This document shows, piece by piece, positions 22,851 through 35,917 of a stretch of DNA of 64,000 bases. A model generated the notes under the pieces. The model was not told the DNA's origin. It did no database searches and worked only from the letters and a program-made list of their open reading frames with translations. How positions within the stretch are numbered: the first letter of the stretch is position 1; each line of letters begins with the position of its first letter. This stretch comes from Ricinus communis (lineage: Eukaryota > Streptophyta > Magnoliopsida > Malpighiales > Euphorbiaceae), in the NCBI RefSeq assembly GCF_019578655.1, contig NC_063259.1, positions 62,001-126,000 on the forward strand, in the 5' to 3' direction. A program made the translations under genes and the position numbers.

Positions 22851-24539
22851 ACATAATAAAAACACAAAATTTACTAGATTTTAAGAATATATACTTATGA
22901 TATACCTATATATACTCAATATATAATATTTGATGGGTTTTCTATAAATTTGAGTTTTAAAATCCAATATTCATATTCTATAATAATATCTATTCAAATT
23001 AAGATATCAATAATTTATAATATTTAATAAAAATTCTTGAAAATGATTGCATATTATAAATATATCTTAATATTTAAACTATGCAGTGATTAACATAAAA
23101 ATATATACTTTATTAGAGACATATATCTAATAATTAATAATTTCTTATATTTATCTTATTCAATTTTTAGTCTATACTATTATTATTTTATTAAAAATGT
23201 ATATCAAATGTATAATAAGACATAGGTAATATATATATTAGACTAAATTTGCAATAATGAATAAAAATATGGTAATATTGTTTATAAAATATTGTTCTTA
23301 AAAAGATATTTAATTATCGTATGATAAATTGTGTTAAATTAAAGAAATGTTACTTTATTTTTATATTATTATTAAGTTTATTTCTTTGGAGGAATTATTA
23401 TTATTATTATATTAAACATCATAAAAAGATAAACACATATCATTATAAGTAAATTTATAAAACTCATTGATTAAAAGAAATTATAAACTTCTGAAATAAA
23501 TAAAAAAAGTGTACAACTTGTTAATTTGGTGATTCATACGACAAGATCCAAATAGGCACAGCTTGGGCTATTGATAATACATAAACATACACAAAAAGCA
23601 TAAAAACAAAAGAAATATTTAGCAGAAATATAAACTTTCAAAAGCCCACACATAAAAGTAAATGATATGAGAAGATGGATACTTGGTGTAATTTCCTCTT
23701 TTGATTTTTCCTTCACCTCAATCAATTAATAATAATATTTTAAATTTTAACATTGACTAATAATAATATTTTATATTTTAATACTGATATAATATAAACC
23801 GTTGATAATAATTAATTTTTTAATAATGTTACATCTAACCATACATCCTAAACTCATAAATATAATTAAATTTTATTTTAAAAAAAAGACCTTTAATTCA
23901 ACTATTAATTACAAAAATAAATTTTAATGTTTTAAGCTCGCAATAACTAATCAGCTTGAAAATAATATATTAAAACTAAATTAATTTTAGTGATACATTA
24001 TATTGATTTGGAATAAAGTATTAAAAGAAAAAGTATAAAAGTATTATAAAAGAATATCCTAGAAGACTTATTGTGAAAAAAACTACATGAGAAACAACAG
24101 GCATCGTTAGCATATCTGACAATAAAGGGTTAACGTATTTAACCACAGGATATTTATTTGTCAAAAATACTTATTTTTATCGTCGAATGAAACCATGTGA
24201 AATAATTTCGTCCTTTTCCACTTTGTTTTTCTGTTTTTTTCTTTACTTAGTGTCAAAAATTGTTTTTCTTGGATTGAATTTAAAAAGAATGATGGAAACA
24301 GTTCCTTCTTTTACTTTCCCAGAATAATAAATCCTTTCTTCATTGATTTTAAATCACATGGTGTTAGGGGCATCACTCCATCATGCAGCACTGATGCAAA
24401 CCTCCATGAACTGGATGGAATAAATCAAAATCCATATCAGTAACAAGCAGCTAAGAAAAGGGACAGGAAAGAATATATTTTACAGTCATGAATTGTAGTC
24501 CCCCAGTGTCTTTTTTTGGCTCTCCCTTCTCCTAAAGCC
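22851..24539. other. A+T-rich intergenic DNA; right end is 3' flank of the next gene
   Basis: No coding region recognised. 22880-22985 is an inverted copy of part of the 20515-22090 repeat. About 24360-24539 is less A+T rich and probably the 3' UTR of the minus-strand gene that ends at 24540. Confidence 0.5.
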
Positions 24540-26533
24540 TTATTTCTTTGCCTTTGCAAACCTCAGGCATCTATACTTTTCACCACTTACAGTGATTTCT
24601 AAAGCTCCATCTTGATTATCTTGATTTGATGCTGTTCCCATTAGAACACTTTTCTCTTTCTCAAGATTTTCTTTTTCCATCTTCAGCCTCGCTTCTTGGC
24701 GAGCAATCTCTGCCTGAAACCAAGGAAGAAAAAGGTTCAGGACATGACAGAAGAAAATCAAACAAGGACAGATGAACATAATTTGAGTGCTTTCCTGATA
24801 GATAAACCAAACTTCAAGAAGCAACATCATATACTCTTCATAACACTTATTTAGCAGGGATAAGGAGTTACTTGACAGAGAGCGCACCCATGTTCCCAAA
24901 GCTACTGAGGAAGATACTCTTAATTCCAATCATATAATTTTCAGTCAATGAGCAAAAACAATAATTGGATGCTCGGAGAAACAATACGTAAGAATAATCA
25001 GTATTCAATCTCTTAACAGTTTAAGACAAGCTTCCTTATTAGAATCTTAATGAAAATTCAACCATCTACTTTGAAATAACTTGATGTGGCAAATCCACTA
25101 GACACAGAATAAAACAGTGCTGAAGCTTGCTGCGAAAACAAGCATCAGTATGTATCATGAAAAATCTAACATCTGGGAACACTGAATGCTATTGAAGCTG
25201 TCTCAGTTCAAAGTAATACATTTTTAAACCAATTTTCACAATTATACCTATGCTATTGAAGCTATCTCAAATCTCAATTCAAAAGCTATCCTTACAGTCA
25301 TATTTATCAAAGTGATTAGATGGCAATATTAAAGTATCAATGAGAAGCTAATACCAAAGGAATCTAAGTAAAAAGGAGAACCTAGTTACAACAAATTAGA
25401 TTTAGAATTTCTTTTCAGCAATTCAATAATATGAATGTAAGATATTAATTTGACATTTTCTAGAAAAAAATTAAATTAATTATTGAGAATCAATTTATTA
25501 TTTGAAAAAAGAAAAGCCAAGGAAATAGCCAAAAGACCTTCCACAAATATGCTAAGTAAAAAAAAAAGAAAAAAAGAAAAATTGTAAAGATAACTTTTGA
25601 GCCTTAAATCCAAACAAAGCAAGAGCGATTATCAAGTATTAACGCCTAAAAGACCATATGCAATAATGGTCATCTCTTGTAATGTAAATTGTTAACATTA
25701 TTAGAACCTGCCAAAACTTTTAGAAGCAACCCTAGGTACAATAAAATTCTAAAGAAGAAATATCGTTTTCTTTTAGAGTAAAGTGCTTACACCTAAGAAT
25801 GGTCAAGTTGCATAACTAGACCTGCTTTATACTGAAGTACTAGACGCAAGTATGAACACCTTAAGATATTCTGCTGCACCACATATACTACAGGTTAAAG
25901 AGACATCAACTACTGAAAAGGAAAGCATACTCTAATCAAGCACAGTTTCCAATCTTCTTATATGTTTCCTTTCACTCTTTCCAATGGGCATAATATTGGC
26001 CTCCATATTATTTGGGCATAATACTGCTCTCATGAGGTTCCCATTTCTAGATCTCTTTGAGGGGCCAAAATGATTACAAATCTTCTAAGGCATAGTATTT
26101 CATAGGCTAGAATATTCTACCCAATGAACTTCAGTGAGGCTAGGAATTACTACTGCAAAAGAAAAAAAAAACTCTTTAAAATAATGATACTTGACTAGTT
26201 CCTAATTCGCTTACACAATTGTTAGCATGATGCTTGATTAAGACTAGATTAAACATTAAAAGGCCACAAACTAAAACTTGACCCAAAGTATTTGCTTTAT
26301 GAATTCACCAAATTGAAAATATAGATTAAAAGATGAAAAAGGAAAATAAGAACCTCACGACGAGAGAGCTCAGCCTTCCAAGCAGCTTCACGCTCAGCAA
26401 CTTCGCGTTCACGCTCTTCAATATAACTTTGCATCTCTCTCTCCTTCATTATCCTGTCTTGAATATCAGCATCTAGTGCTTCCTTCAGTTCTTCCACGAA
26501 CTTGTCTACCACTGCTTTTATTCTTAATGACAT
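24540..26533 (-). CDS. Small charged coiled-coil protein, 117 aa, unknown function
   Basis: Two exons, 26354-26533 and 24540-24713, joined by a 1640-bp GT-AG intron (GAG|GTTC ... TTTCAG|GCAG). The start chosen is MSLRIKAVVDKF; an in-frame ATG 42 bases upstream (26575) is less likely because what precedes MSLR reads like leader sequence. Residues ~30-80 are dense in Glu, Lys and Arg (EREREVAEREAAWKAELSR, then ARLKMEKENLEKEKS) and should form one long coiled coil across the splice site. The C-terminus ends GEKYRCLRFAKAKK. The uninterrupted frame, clean splice sites and codons split exactly at exon ends support a real gene. No membrane segment or enzyme motif is present. Confidence 0.7.
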
Positions 26534-28336
26534 CTTATTATTCTTTCTTTTCAGCCAACAGTATGCTTGTTCCACTCAATCTCTAATCATAACATATGCT
26601 ACACTATGATCATCAGCCCTTTTTGGCATCAAATGCTGTCATTATTTATTTTATGTACAACTAATTTAACAGATAGAGGAACATAGATTACAGATGGAGA
26701 GAGAGAAACATAGGGGTCCCCTGCTTCTAGAGAGAGGGCAATATGCTTGATCAAAATTTGGGGCCTTTTCAAATTTGTGGTGCCAACCAAACATTGACAA
26801 CTAATGCGGACACCTGGTTGTAAGAAACCATTCTCATTAAGAGATATTCTACATATACATCCATACAAATCCACAGGCAGTAGATGACTATATCAACACT
26901 TAACACTGCCATAAGCACACTCAATAATTCCAAAACAAGCAAATGCAAATAACTATTCTTATACACACATAACTCATATATAGCAGCAAGATAATAGTGC
27001 AAGTAGATAATTGTTGACTTGATAACAATGTAATAAGTGCAAGAAAGAGCACCAAATTGGCACCATAGAGTGAGTGCAAATGGGCAATTAAGAGAAAATC
27101 ATATTTTTTCACAACCTGGGTGGTCTTTTGGTTGGGAAGAGACATTCTCACTAATAAAATACACCAGCAGATATAGTTCTTTCCATTGGACAAAACTAGA
27201 ACTGAATAGTACTAAAGAAAACAACTAAAAATGGGATTCAACCACCAATAGCAATAGAAACGCTATGACATAAAGTATTTCCCTCTAATTTCATTTTTTT
27301 TTTTTTCATACTCTCTCTTTTGAGTCAAAATGAAATCAGTTTTACAGGGGTCTAAAAGCATCAGAACGATCAATTTTGACTAGTGAAACAAGATGAACAT
27401 AAAGAATCAGTTGACCAGATTGAAGATAGAAAAGAAAAAAATCAATTACCAAAGAACATAAAAACAGTTCTGTTGTGCTCAGGAATTTTAACGTCTCCCA
27501 ATCATGGCAACAACATTGAAACTTTTCTACTCATCACAACTAATTTAAAATTAGACAAGCTTACAAGAAAGAATCAAGAGAAAAGAAAGAGAGAGAAACC
27601 TGCAAAAGTTGTAATCAATCAGAGTAGCTTCCCACAAGCAATTGAAACCTGCAACAACTTGTTTTTTTTTTTTTTCTTTGAGCTGGAGATGAGACAATGA
27701 AAAAGAATAAATGGGTTTTCACAACTTTCAGTTTTGTGGGTGCCCAACAAACACTGGCCTCTTTCTTTTCTTTCCTTTTTCTTTTCTTTTTTCCTTTTTC
27801 TTTTACTCTATATAGGCCACTTAAAACAAATTTTATTCTTTTGAAAACAAAACCCTAAGTGCTGCCATGGTTGGATGGGGCAAAAGACTTTCAAGTACCA
27901 AATCTTTGCACAAATTTACAATCGAGTCCTGAAAATTATTTTTCTTATATACTATATGTATAAAAATGTCTTAGTGCAAATTAAGTAAATATCTAACTCT
28001 ATGAGATTTTATCCCGTTTCTTTTTTAATAATAAAAAAATTAATTTAAGAAATTATTTTTTTAATTTCAGGATATAAAGTCATGTAAATTTCATAATATA
28101 TACGAGTAATATTGACTAATAAATTAATAATTAAACATATAATTATTATAATTATCAAAAGGCCTAATTACTTAAAAAATCTAAATTTTAATATTTTTAC
28201 AATATCTAGTCCTTTCAACTTCTACATAACAAATGCAATGCTTGCAATTTTTCTTTTCTAGTAAAAAAATCTAACGCTTTTGAATTAAAAATCTAACTAG
28301 TCTTTACCAACATGGCACCATTACAAAATAAGAACA
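26534..28336. other. Upstream region of the coiled-coil gene and intergenic DNA
   Basis: No second gene was identified. A pyrimidine-rich CTTTTTCTTTTCTTT stretch (about 27755-27805) and poly(T) runs (27296-27306, 27661-27675) occur; some of this may be 5' UTR or an untranslated first exon, but no exon can be fixed. The open frame 27383-27700 has no recognisable product. Confidence 0.4.
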
Positions 28337-30030
28337 TTAAGACTTTTGCTGACGTTGTGTGCCATTTACAGCTTAAGGATGAGCACCTTAAGGTTGCGAA
28401 ACCTAATGCCTAAGCTTATATAGTTGAAAGCTCTAAGCAAGCTTCTAGGCACAAGCGCAAGAAGTTTGACAAAAACTGGAAAGGAAAGGGCAAGATGCAT
28501 AAGGCTGGTCCGAAACCAAAGAAAGAAAACAAGCAGCACAAGCATAAAAGAGGAAAGCGCGGAGGGAAAAGGATAAGACAAAAGTGACTTGCTACAATTG
28601 TGGCAAGCTGGGTCATTTTGTTCATGAGTGCACTGAGCCTCGAAGGGTAATGTCTTATCTTAATTCCTCATATAAGTGTATTATTTCTAATATTTTTGTT
28701 TCTAGCACTGTTTTACTCACTGAATCTCATCCTATGTTGAACGTAGACTCAAGAACTAAAGACCATGTAGCTAAAGATAGAAATGCATTTATGAAATTTT
28801 GTCGAATTCCAAGAGGAACAAAATGGATTTATGTAGGCAACAACGCAAGAGCTGAAGTGAAGGGAATTGGCACCTGCAAATTAGATTTGCAAGAGGGTTG
28901 AATTCTATACCTATAATGTCCTTTATGCTCCCGATATCGATGAAATTTGGTCTCGGTGGTTGCTCTTCTACATTTAGGATATAGTTTGTTATTCAAGAAC
29001 AATTATGTTAAGATTCTTTCGGTACAATTTACTATGGTTGTGGATTTTTTATGGATGGTTTTATGGTTTTAAACACTATGTATTGTAATAGTAATCGTAA
29101 TGTTTATTTTTTCTTGTTTATTGAATCTAGCAATCATGATATATATGCTTATTTATGGCATGCTAGATTAGGACATATTAGGCAATATAGAATGAATAGA
29201 CTAGCTTGTGATGGTCTATTAGGATCAAATGCAAAATTGCTTTATCCACTTGCGAGTTTTGGGTACAAGGAAAGGCCACCAAAAAACCATTTGGAAAAGG
29301 CACTCGAGCTGATTTTCCTATATAACTTATACGCTCATACATTTGTGGACTAATGAGCATTCAAGCAAGGCACGAAACCTCATATTTTATCACTTTTATA
29401 GATGACTTCACTCGATATGGTCATGTTTATTTGATCTCTCATAAGTCTGAAGCATTAGATTGCTTTAAAAGATATTTAAATAAGGTTGAGAATATATGTC
29501 TGACCAATTTAAAGAATTGTGTCATGAAATGGGTATTATGAGGTAATTAACAACCCTAAGAACTCCGCAACAAAATGATGTTACCGAGCAAAGGAATAGA
29601 ACCTTACTAGAAATAGTTAGATCGATGATGGCTCAAGCTAATCTACCAGTACAATACTACGGTGACGCTTTATTAACAACAACTTATGTACTTAACTGTG
29701 TACCTTCAAAATCAATCTCCTCAACGCATTATGAGTTATGGACAAAAAGAACACCAAATTTGAATGAGTTGCATCCTTGGGGATCCACAACATACATTCT
29801 TGACTCTTCTCATAAATTTGGTAAATTAGGACTAAGAGGGAAGAAATGTATCTTTAAAAGATACTTTGAAAACTCAAAAGATTATGTAGTTCTCGGCGAG
29901 GATTCTAATGGAAGGATTACAGAAATTGAGTCCCGAGGTGTCACTTTTCTTGAGAATAACTTTCCTAAAAAGGAAGATGTGGATAAGGAATATCATCTAT
30001 ATAAGATGAAAGAAGAAAGGATTACAGCTT
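28337..30030 (+). pseudogene. Ty1/copia retrotransposon remnant (gag end, protease, integrase)
   Basis: In order: a gag tail (TFADVVCHLQLKDEHL), an intact CCHC zinc knuckle CYNCGKLGHFVHEC at 28590-28631, a protease relic where the normal DSGAT is DSRTK (28750-28767), a GAG-pre-integrase motif (LWHARLGHI at about 29155), and integrase pieces (FITFIDDFTRYGHVYLISH near 29388; RNRTLLEIVRSMMAQANLPV near 29594). Several stops and frame changes occur. Homology ends at about 30030 in foreign DNA, and reverse transcriptase/RNase H are missing. The element cannot move by itself. Confidence 0.8.
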
Positions 30031-30272
30031 CCTTTCTTTAAACTCAACGTCGGCAGCAAGGAAAAGGAAGGAGGAGGCGGCGCCGACGAGGGAGGGAAGG
30101 GGAAAAGAGTTGCCGGCGGCTGGAGGGGAGGCAGGCGCAGAAGGAAGGGTGGCGATGAGGGGGAGGGGGAAGAGAAAGGAAGAAGAAGAAGAAGAAGAGA
30201 GGGGAGAAAAAAAGAAGAATTTTATTTATTTATTATTGTTTTATTATTTTATTATTTAATTTTTTTGGATAT
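30031..30272 (-). repeat. Fragment of a chromovirus-like LTR
   Basis: Matches 31905-32195 over most of its length (shared CAGCTTCCTTTCTT, then GGCAGCAAGG, purine-rich G/A stretch, A+T tail), with the minus-strand start TGTAATATCC at its right end. It joins copia integrase sequence at its left. Confidence 0.5.
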
Positions 30273-32195
30273 TACACTAGCTGTCACCTGAAAATTTAAA
30301 ATTGAGATTGTCAGCCTCGAGAGTGAGTTAAAATAATATATTCTTAAAATAAATACAACATTCTCAATAAAATATTTATTTAATTAGAATAAAATATAAT
30401 ATTATATCAAAATACGTATCATGCCATGATTTAGAAAAAATACAATTTAAACGTTTATGGGACGAGTACCTCAACAGAAGCCTAATCTCAATACTAGCAG
30501 CATATCAGCTCTCTTACTCCAATAGGACTTGTGCCCAGAGAGCGAAGCTCAATCAAGGTCCTTAAATCCAGCCTAGTCACTTGATTTCCAATAAAGTCGG
30601 GGCCAGAGAGCAGCGCTCGACCATGGACCTTTCATCCTAGAGAGTTGTACTCGACCAGGACAAATCCTAAAAATAATCTTTTACTACCCGTCTCTAATTA
30701 ATATCAGTGCGCACGCGGTCCTAATGCAATCCATCAGGTGGCATATTCTACTACCACCTCATTCTGAAGTTATAATTATAGCAGACATGAAAATTATATG
30801 TAATAATAATAATTAATAATAATAAAATAAAAATAAAGATAATAGCCAAAAATAATAATAATAATAAATGACATAGGGATATCGAGAATAACAAAAATAA
30901 AATTTATAATGATGATGCTACTATTATTCGTAATAATTATTAATCAAATAAAGTTAGTGATAATAATGCTAATAATAATCATAGTACTAGCGTTGCATGT
31001 AATTTAAACATGACACAAGTGCAGTTGACTATATGACTTTAACTCACAGCTATGCACACTCGGTTAGAGTTGGACGAATTATCTATTCACGAAAATAACT
31101 CAATTAATAAGATATTCTTAATTTTTTTTTAAGCCTAGACTCCTAAATTAGACTGCCTAAGAAATTCCGACTCGAAAATTCTACCGAAAATTCGGCAGAA
31201 CTTGTACTAAAATATAGATGTTTACCCACCGTATAACGGGTCCAGAATATGCTAGAAACACTTCAAATATTATGCAATTATTTAATAGGAGAGTCGAGCC
31301 ACCAAAACTGCATTATTTTTTCCCGATTCCGCAACACACCATACATCACAATTAATAACGAACGGTCCATCATTAATATTTATTCCACAACCTACTAAAA
31401 AAATTCTTGATATTTAAATTAATCAAACACAATCACATCTATCACAAAACAGAATAATAATTAATCATAGTAATTAATTTATAATATTTATAACTAAGTT
31501 ATAATTAATTAAATCTAATTAAATTAAATTATTTATGATTGAAAATTAATAGTAATAATATTCTCTAAAATTATAAAATAATTTTTAAAGTCTAAACAAA
31601 ATTATACCGAGCTGAAAATCCGAAATTCTGCACATCCGAAAAACACCAGGGTCCGAAAGCCGATATCGCCAACGGTGTCAAATTTTGAATCCAGAAGTGC
31701 CTACGCGAAGCTTGAGTTGTGGGAGTCCGAAAATGCAAAACCTTTTTCCGGAAACTCGCCGGAAGCCATCAGATCAAGGCCGGAAAATTTCAATTCCGAC
31801 GAGGCTATACACTAATGTCGGTGGAGAACAACAGCAGGGGAGCTCAGCTTAGGGGTTTTCGACGACGGGAAGCTCGCTTTTAGCGTCGGGCAAGTGAAAA
31901 GATGGTGGCAGCTTCCTTTCTTCAAGCTCGACATCGGCAGCAAGGGAGAGGAAGGAGGAGGCGATGCCGGCGAGGGAGGATAAGAAAAAGGAGAAGCTTT
32001 TGGCGGCTGGAAGGAGGTGCAAGGGGCGAAAAGAAAAAACAAAGAAAAACAAATAAAAAGAAAGGGAGGTGAGAGAGGAGAATGAGGTGATGGGAAAGGG
32101 GGGTGTGGGGAGGAAGAGGGACAGAAGAAAGTAAATAAAATTTTTATTTTATTTTATTTTATTTATTATTTTTATTTTTATTTAAGGGTATTACA
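30273..32195 (-). repeat. Probable chromovirus (Del/Tekay-like) LTR, minus strand
   Basis: On the minus strand it begins TGTAATACCC at 32195, a typical plant chromovirus LTR start, then runs through an A+T-rich start, a purine/pyrimidine-rich middle and a long A+T-rich end. No internal coding region or primer-binding site adjoins it, so it is a solo or truncated LTR. The antisense open frames at 31812-32052 are by-products of its composition. Confidence 0.45.
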
Positions 32196-33308
32196 ATATT
32201 TTTTTTGCACAAGTGAATTCTCTTGGATTACATAGAATTCAGATAAATTGATTATCAAATGTTGTTGAGCTTATATTTTACTATTTTAAATGAATAAAAA
32301 TGATTATTATGTTCATGAATATTTGATATTCATTTTATAGCATATACACATCAGATATTGCTTTATTGAAAAGCTCAACATAAGGATGTAACACAGATTT
32401 TAGATTGACTAGCTCACACAAATAATTGCCTTTGCCGATGAATTGCGAGAAGAGATGAGACATTATATTAGGATTGTTGCCTTAAACGAAAATGAGATGA
32501 GATGGACTTTATGAATACATTCGTTTTTAGATTGCCCACATCCAAAATAACCTGTGCAAGCCAGATTTAAATTCTCAGTATTAGCCTGCTATAAGCGAGA
32601 ACTTAGAAAAATTCAGGTTAGGCACTGAGTAGCGACTAGACTTAGATCTGTACAGTATTTTATTATACATCATAAAATTAGAAATACTATAACACGTGAT
32701 TTATACCATGTGTGCTTATTCAACCAAGAAGGTAGTGGAAGGATAATCCCTTATATCTCCACTATGTGAGACTTATAGGATAATAAATATCCTCACATGT
32801 GTACCCTTATACTTTTTACTGACATTTGTATTTTATACTTTGTGCTTCACTGTCTTAGCATGTTACCTATGGTTATGGATTATTCAACCTATGAAACCTA
32901 TCTAGAAAAGTAGCTAAGTCTGAATTACAAATCTCAAGTTAAAAAGAAAGACTTTGTCTAGTATATTCATTAGCTAGCCAATCTTGTCACTTAAATAAAA
33001 GAATGACTTGATTATGAATATACAAAATATGGATATATATAGAACATGCTCTTTAGGGGATTAAGGGATGATATGATATCTCAACGAGACAAAGTCTAGG
33101 GTACTGTGAGAATAACAAATAAATTTTTTAATTATTTATTTTTAGGTTGAAGCTACTATGTTATTCCTAATAGATGCATAGTAATAGGCTCCCAAATGCA
33201 GGTTTGCTCGCTAGGTCGCACAACCCATTTACTAGTATGAAAGTTTTAAATTATTTAAAAATTAAAAAGATTCGCAACAAGGTCTATTCGTTATGTGCGA
33301 GTGGGAGA
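32196..33308 (+). other. Probable 3' internal region of the copia element, non-coding
   Basis: No reading frame recognised. It ends with GTGCGAGTGGGAGA just before a TGTTAG LTR start, the usual copia polypurine tract, and so probably belongs to the same disrupted element as 28337-30030. Confidence 0.45.
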
Positions 33309-33705
33309 TGTTAGAATTCGAGTCGGTCGCCCATGATGAGTTGACCCAAACTTATTTATATATGTTGACCCATATTAATTATAATTAATATTTATTAATA
33401 TAATTAATAATTGTTAATTGTTTGTGTTGATAACTACTAGGGAAGTTACTAACACAATACAATAAGAGGAAGTTAACTAAAACTGTGTAACTTCCACCAA
33501 AAAAAACATAACATCAATATTAGAAATTAAGAGAAAAGCTCTCTCTCTAGTTTCTAGAAAAATAATTAAGAACTTAAGATATTTGGGTTGTAAATATTAA
33601 AATACAATTCTTTAGTGAATTATGTTAGTGATCTAGTGTACATCAATATATTTATGGAATCATCAAGAGGTAAGTGTTTTTCTTTTAATTTCCGCATAAA
33701 CTACA
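33309..33705 (+). repeat. 3' LTR of a Ty1/copia element
   Basis: Starts TGTTAGAATTCG right after a polypurine tract (33301-33308) and ends near TTTCCGCATAAACTACA, typical of plant copia LTR ends. Contains an A+T-rich U3. The matching 5' LTR was not found in the window. Confidence 0.6.
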
Positions 33706-34316
33706 TAGACTTATATTGATATACTTATTTTGGGGAGACTTATCTTTGTGGAGGACTCTTCTCTATATATATCTCTGCAAATTTTATTCTAAAAGGAGGA
33801 TGAGAGGTTTCTCCTATTTGTTCTCTGTCATCTCTCATCTACATTTGTTCACTATTCTTTTTCTATGACTCTCTACAGTTCATCTTCCAAAAATATTTTA
33901 GCTTTAGTTTTCATTATTCTTTTAAGATCTAAGGAGCTTTTCAAGAAGTGAAGAACGAGAACTAATCATCTTTCTACTTGAAGAAATTTTGGATCTAGAG
34001 GAAACATTAATTTTCAATTTTGTTTTATGTCTTTCTATTTAATAAAATGATCATTGAGTTAAATATATTAAACTAGTTTTCATAAGTGTTTAGTTTAGTT
34101 TTTTTACTTATGTATGATCTTTGTTATTTATTTATTTAATGAGAAATTTCTTTACCTTCATATTTTTATTAATTTTAATTATTATTGTTAGTTAACCATC
34201 ATATTAATTTAATAATGATAATTATTATGAAAATATTTAGGTTGAATGTATTAGAGAGACCATTTTTGCTTCAATCTATGTTGGTAGAAGAAACTTTAGT
34301 TGCATTATTAGTTTGA
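33706..34316. repeat. Interspersed repeat split by LTR element A
   Basis: A diverged copy of the segment at 19640-20000 (reverse complement there). The homology continues on the far side of element A (43359-43440), showing that the LTR retrotransposon inserted into a pre-existing repeat. Confidence 0.55.
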
Positions 34317-34321
34317 GTGGC

Positions 34322-35773
34322 TGATGTGCGTAAAATACACACATCTAAATGGGGTTTTTAAGATTGATTTTATGAACATTTGGATGTGAATTGGTCCCAA
34401 CACTCACCCTATGCGTCTGTTTGTGTGCATTAGGTCCAAAAGAGGTCAAAGAATGATAAAGGGGAGAATTGGAGCATAATTGGACATCAAAGCTGCCGAA
34501 ACAAGCTAAGTACGAGCATGAGGAAGCTGAACATGGCCGTGTTGGTTTCAACACTGGCCGTGTTCCCAACACGGTCACCAACACGACCGTGTTGGGTGCA
34601 TCAAACATCAAAGAAAAAGTAATTCTTAGGGAGCATGGCCACAGAGAGTAACACGGCCAGGAACACCAAACTGTATTCCCAACATGGCCAGGAACACGAC
34701 CGTGTTGGCGGCGACATGGGGAATTAATTAAGAGAATGAAGAGAGGAAAGAAGGAGAGAGTGGGGGGAGAACGTTCCAAACCCTAATTTTTCTCTCCCTA
34801 AGGGTTTTCTGAGCTAAAACCAAGAGAAAAGGAGACTTGGATCAAGATTTCAATCGGATTCCCTTGAAGGATTGAAGATTGGGTGAGGTTCATTGATTGG
34901 TTTTCAAATCGAGCAAGAGGAACAAGAATCGATTCAATTCGAGCAAGAGGAATTGGGGCTGTTTACTCTCATCCAAGGGTGTAATCGGGTTTTCTCTACC
35001 TTTACTCATTGTTGTAATTGAATTCTTGTGTATTTTGATAATGAACATGATTAGCTAGATTGATTAAATCCATTGGGATTTCTTTACTATGTTGGCTTAG
35101 TATTATATTGTTGGATTGTTTGGATTAGTTTTGTATTCTTCTTGCTTTCAGTATTAATAAGATAATGCATCATTCATGAGACGTTGTGAATTGTGTGTTT
35201 AGATTGCTTTGTGTGATTGAGAAGTCCATTTGGCAATTGGAATTTTGAATAGCAAGAACTGGTTAATAATCGCTTAGAGATAAGGATAATTAACTAGTCG
35301 GATTAAGAATTAACAAAGCTTAATAGAGGCGGATTAAAGCTTAATGCTAATTTAAGAATCAATCGTTAGGAAGAGATTCCAACTTTAGGTTATTAGGTTT
35401 AGGAATTCGGTCATCTCGAGAGAGAAACCGAATTCGGTTAAGAATTCATCCACGGGTAGCATAATTAGACTCACTAATCCGTTATTTTTTGTTTGATTGC
35501 CAATTAGTTTAGGTTCCCTTTGGGTTTGCTCTCTTGCCTTGGTTATTTTAGTTATCAATTACTCTTACATCTCCCTTAGAACTTAGCTTGTAGCTATTAG
35601 TTAGTTTAGAAATTATTCATCACTCATTTTAGGTTAATATAACAAAGAACAAAGGAGTAACTCTAGGCTTTCACTTTCTCGAGGAATACGACCTTGATAC
35701 TCGCCATTAGTGCTAGACTGCATTGATAGGTACACTGCCTTAGATTGTAGCTAGCACGATTTAGCACACATCA
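34322..35773 (+). repeat. 5' LTR of element A (1452 bp)
   Basis: TG...CA ends. U3 (about 34500-34720) carries many arms of the motif AACACGGCCGTGTT. The last ~780 bases match the LTRs of element B, while the first ~650 do not. Confidence 0.88.
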
Positions 35774-35775
35774 AG

Positions 35776-35797
35776 TTTTTGGCGCCATTGCCGGGGA
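35776..35797 (+). promoter_or_regulatory. Primer-binding site of element A
   Basis: TTTTTGGCGCCATTGCCGGGG two bases after the LTR, the primer-binding signature of Tat/Ogre/Athila-type elements (usually tRNA-Arg or a related tRNA). Confidence 0.7.
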
Positions 35798-35917
35798 ATG
35801 TTTGAAAACTAGAATGAAATTTGCTATTTGTTAATTATTTTTATTTATTTCTATTTTATTTATACATATTTATTTAGTTAAGCTTATGATTCAGGTAGTG
35901 GATGTTAATGAGGTTCA

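Noticed and set aside
31812..32052. Pro/Ser-rich minus-strand ORFs
   Set aside because: Produced by the purine-rich composition of the chromovirus-like LTR.
34345..34779. 144-codon minus-strand ORF, repeated at 41511-41873
   Set aside because: Antisense of the LTR U3 of element A, present in both LTRs because they are copies; no protein family recognised.
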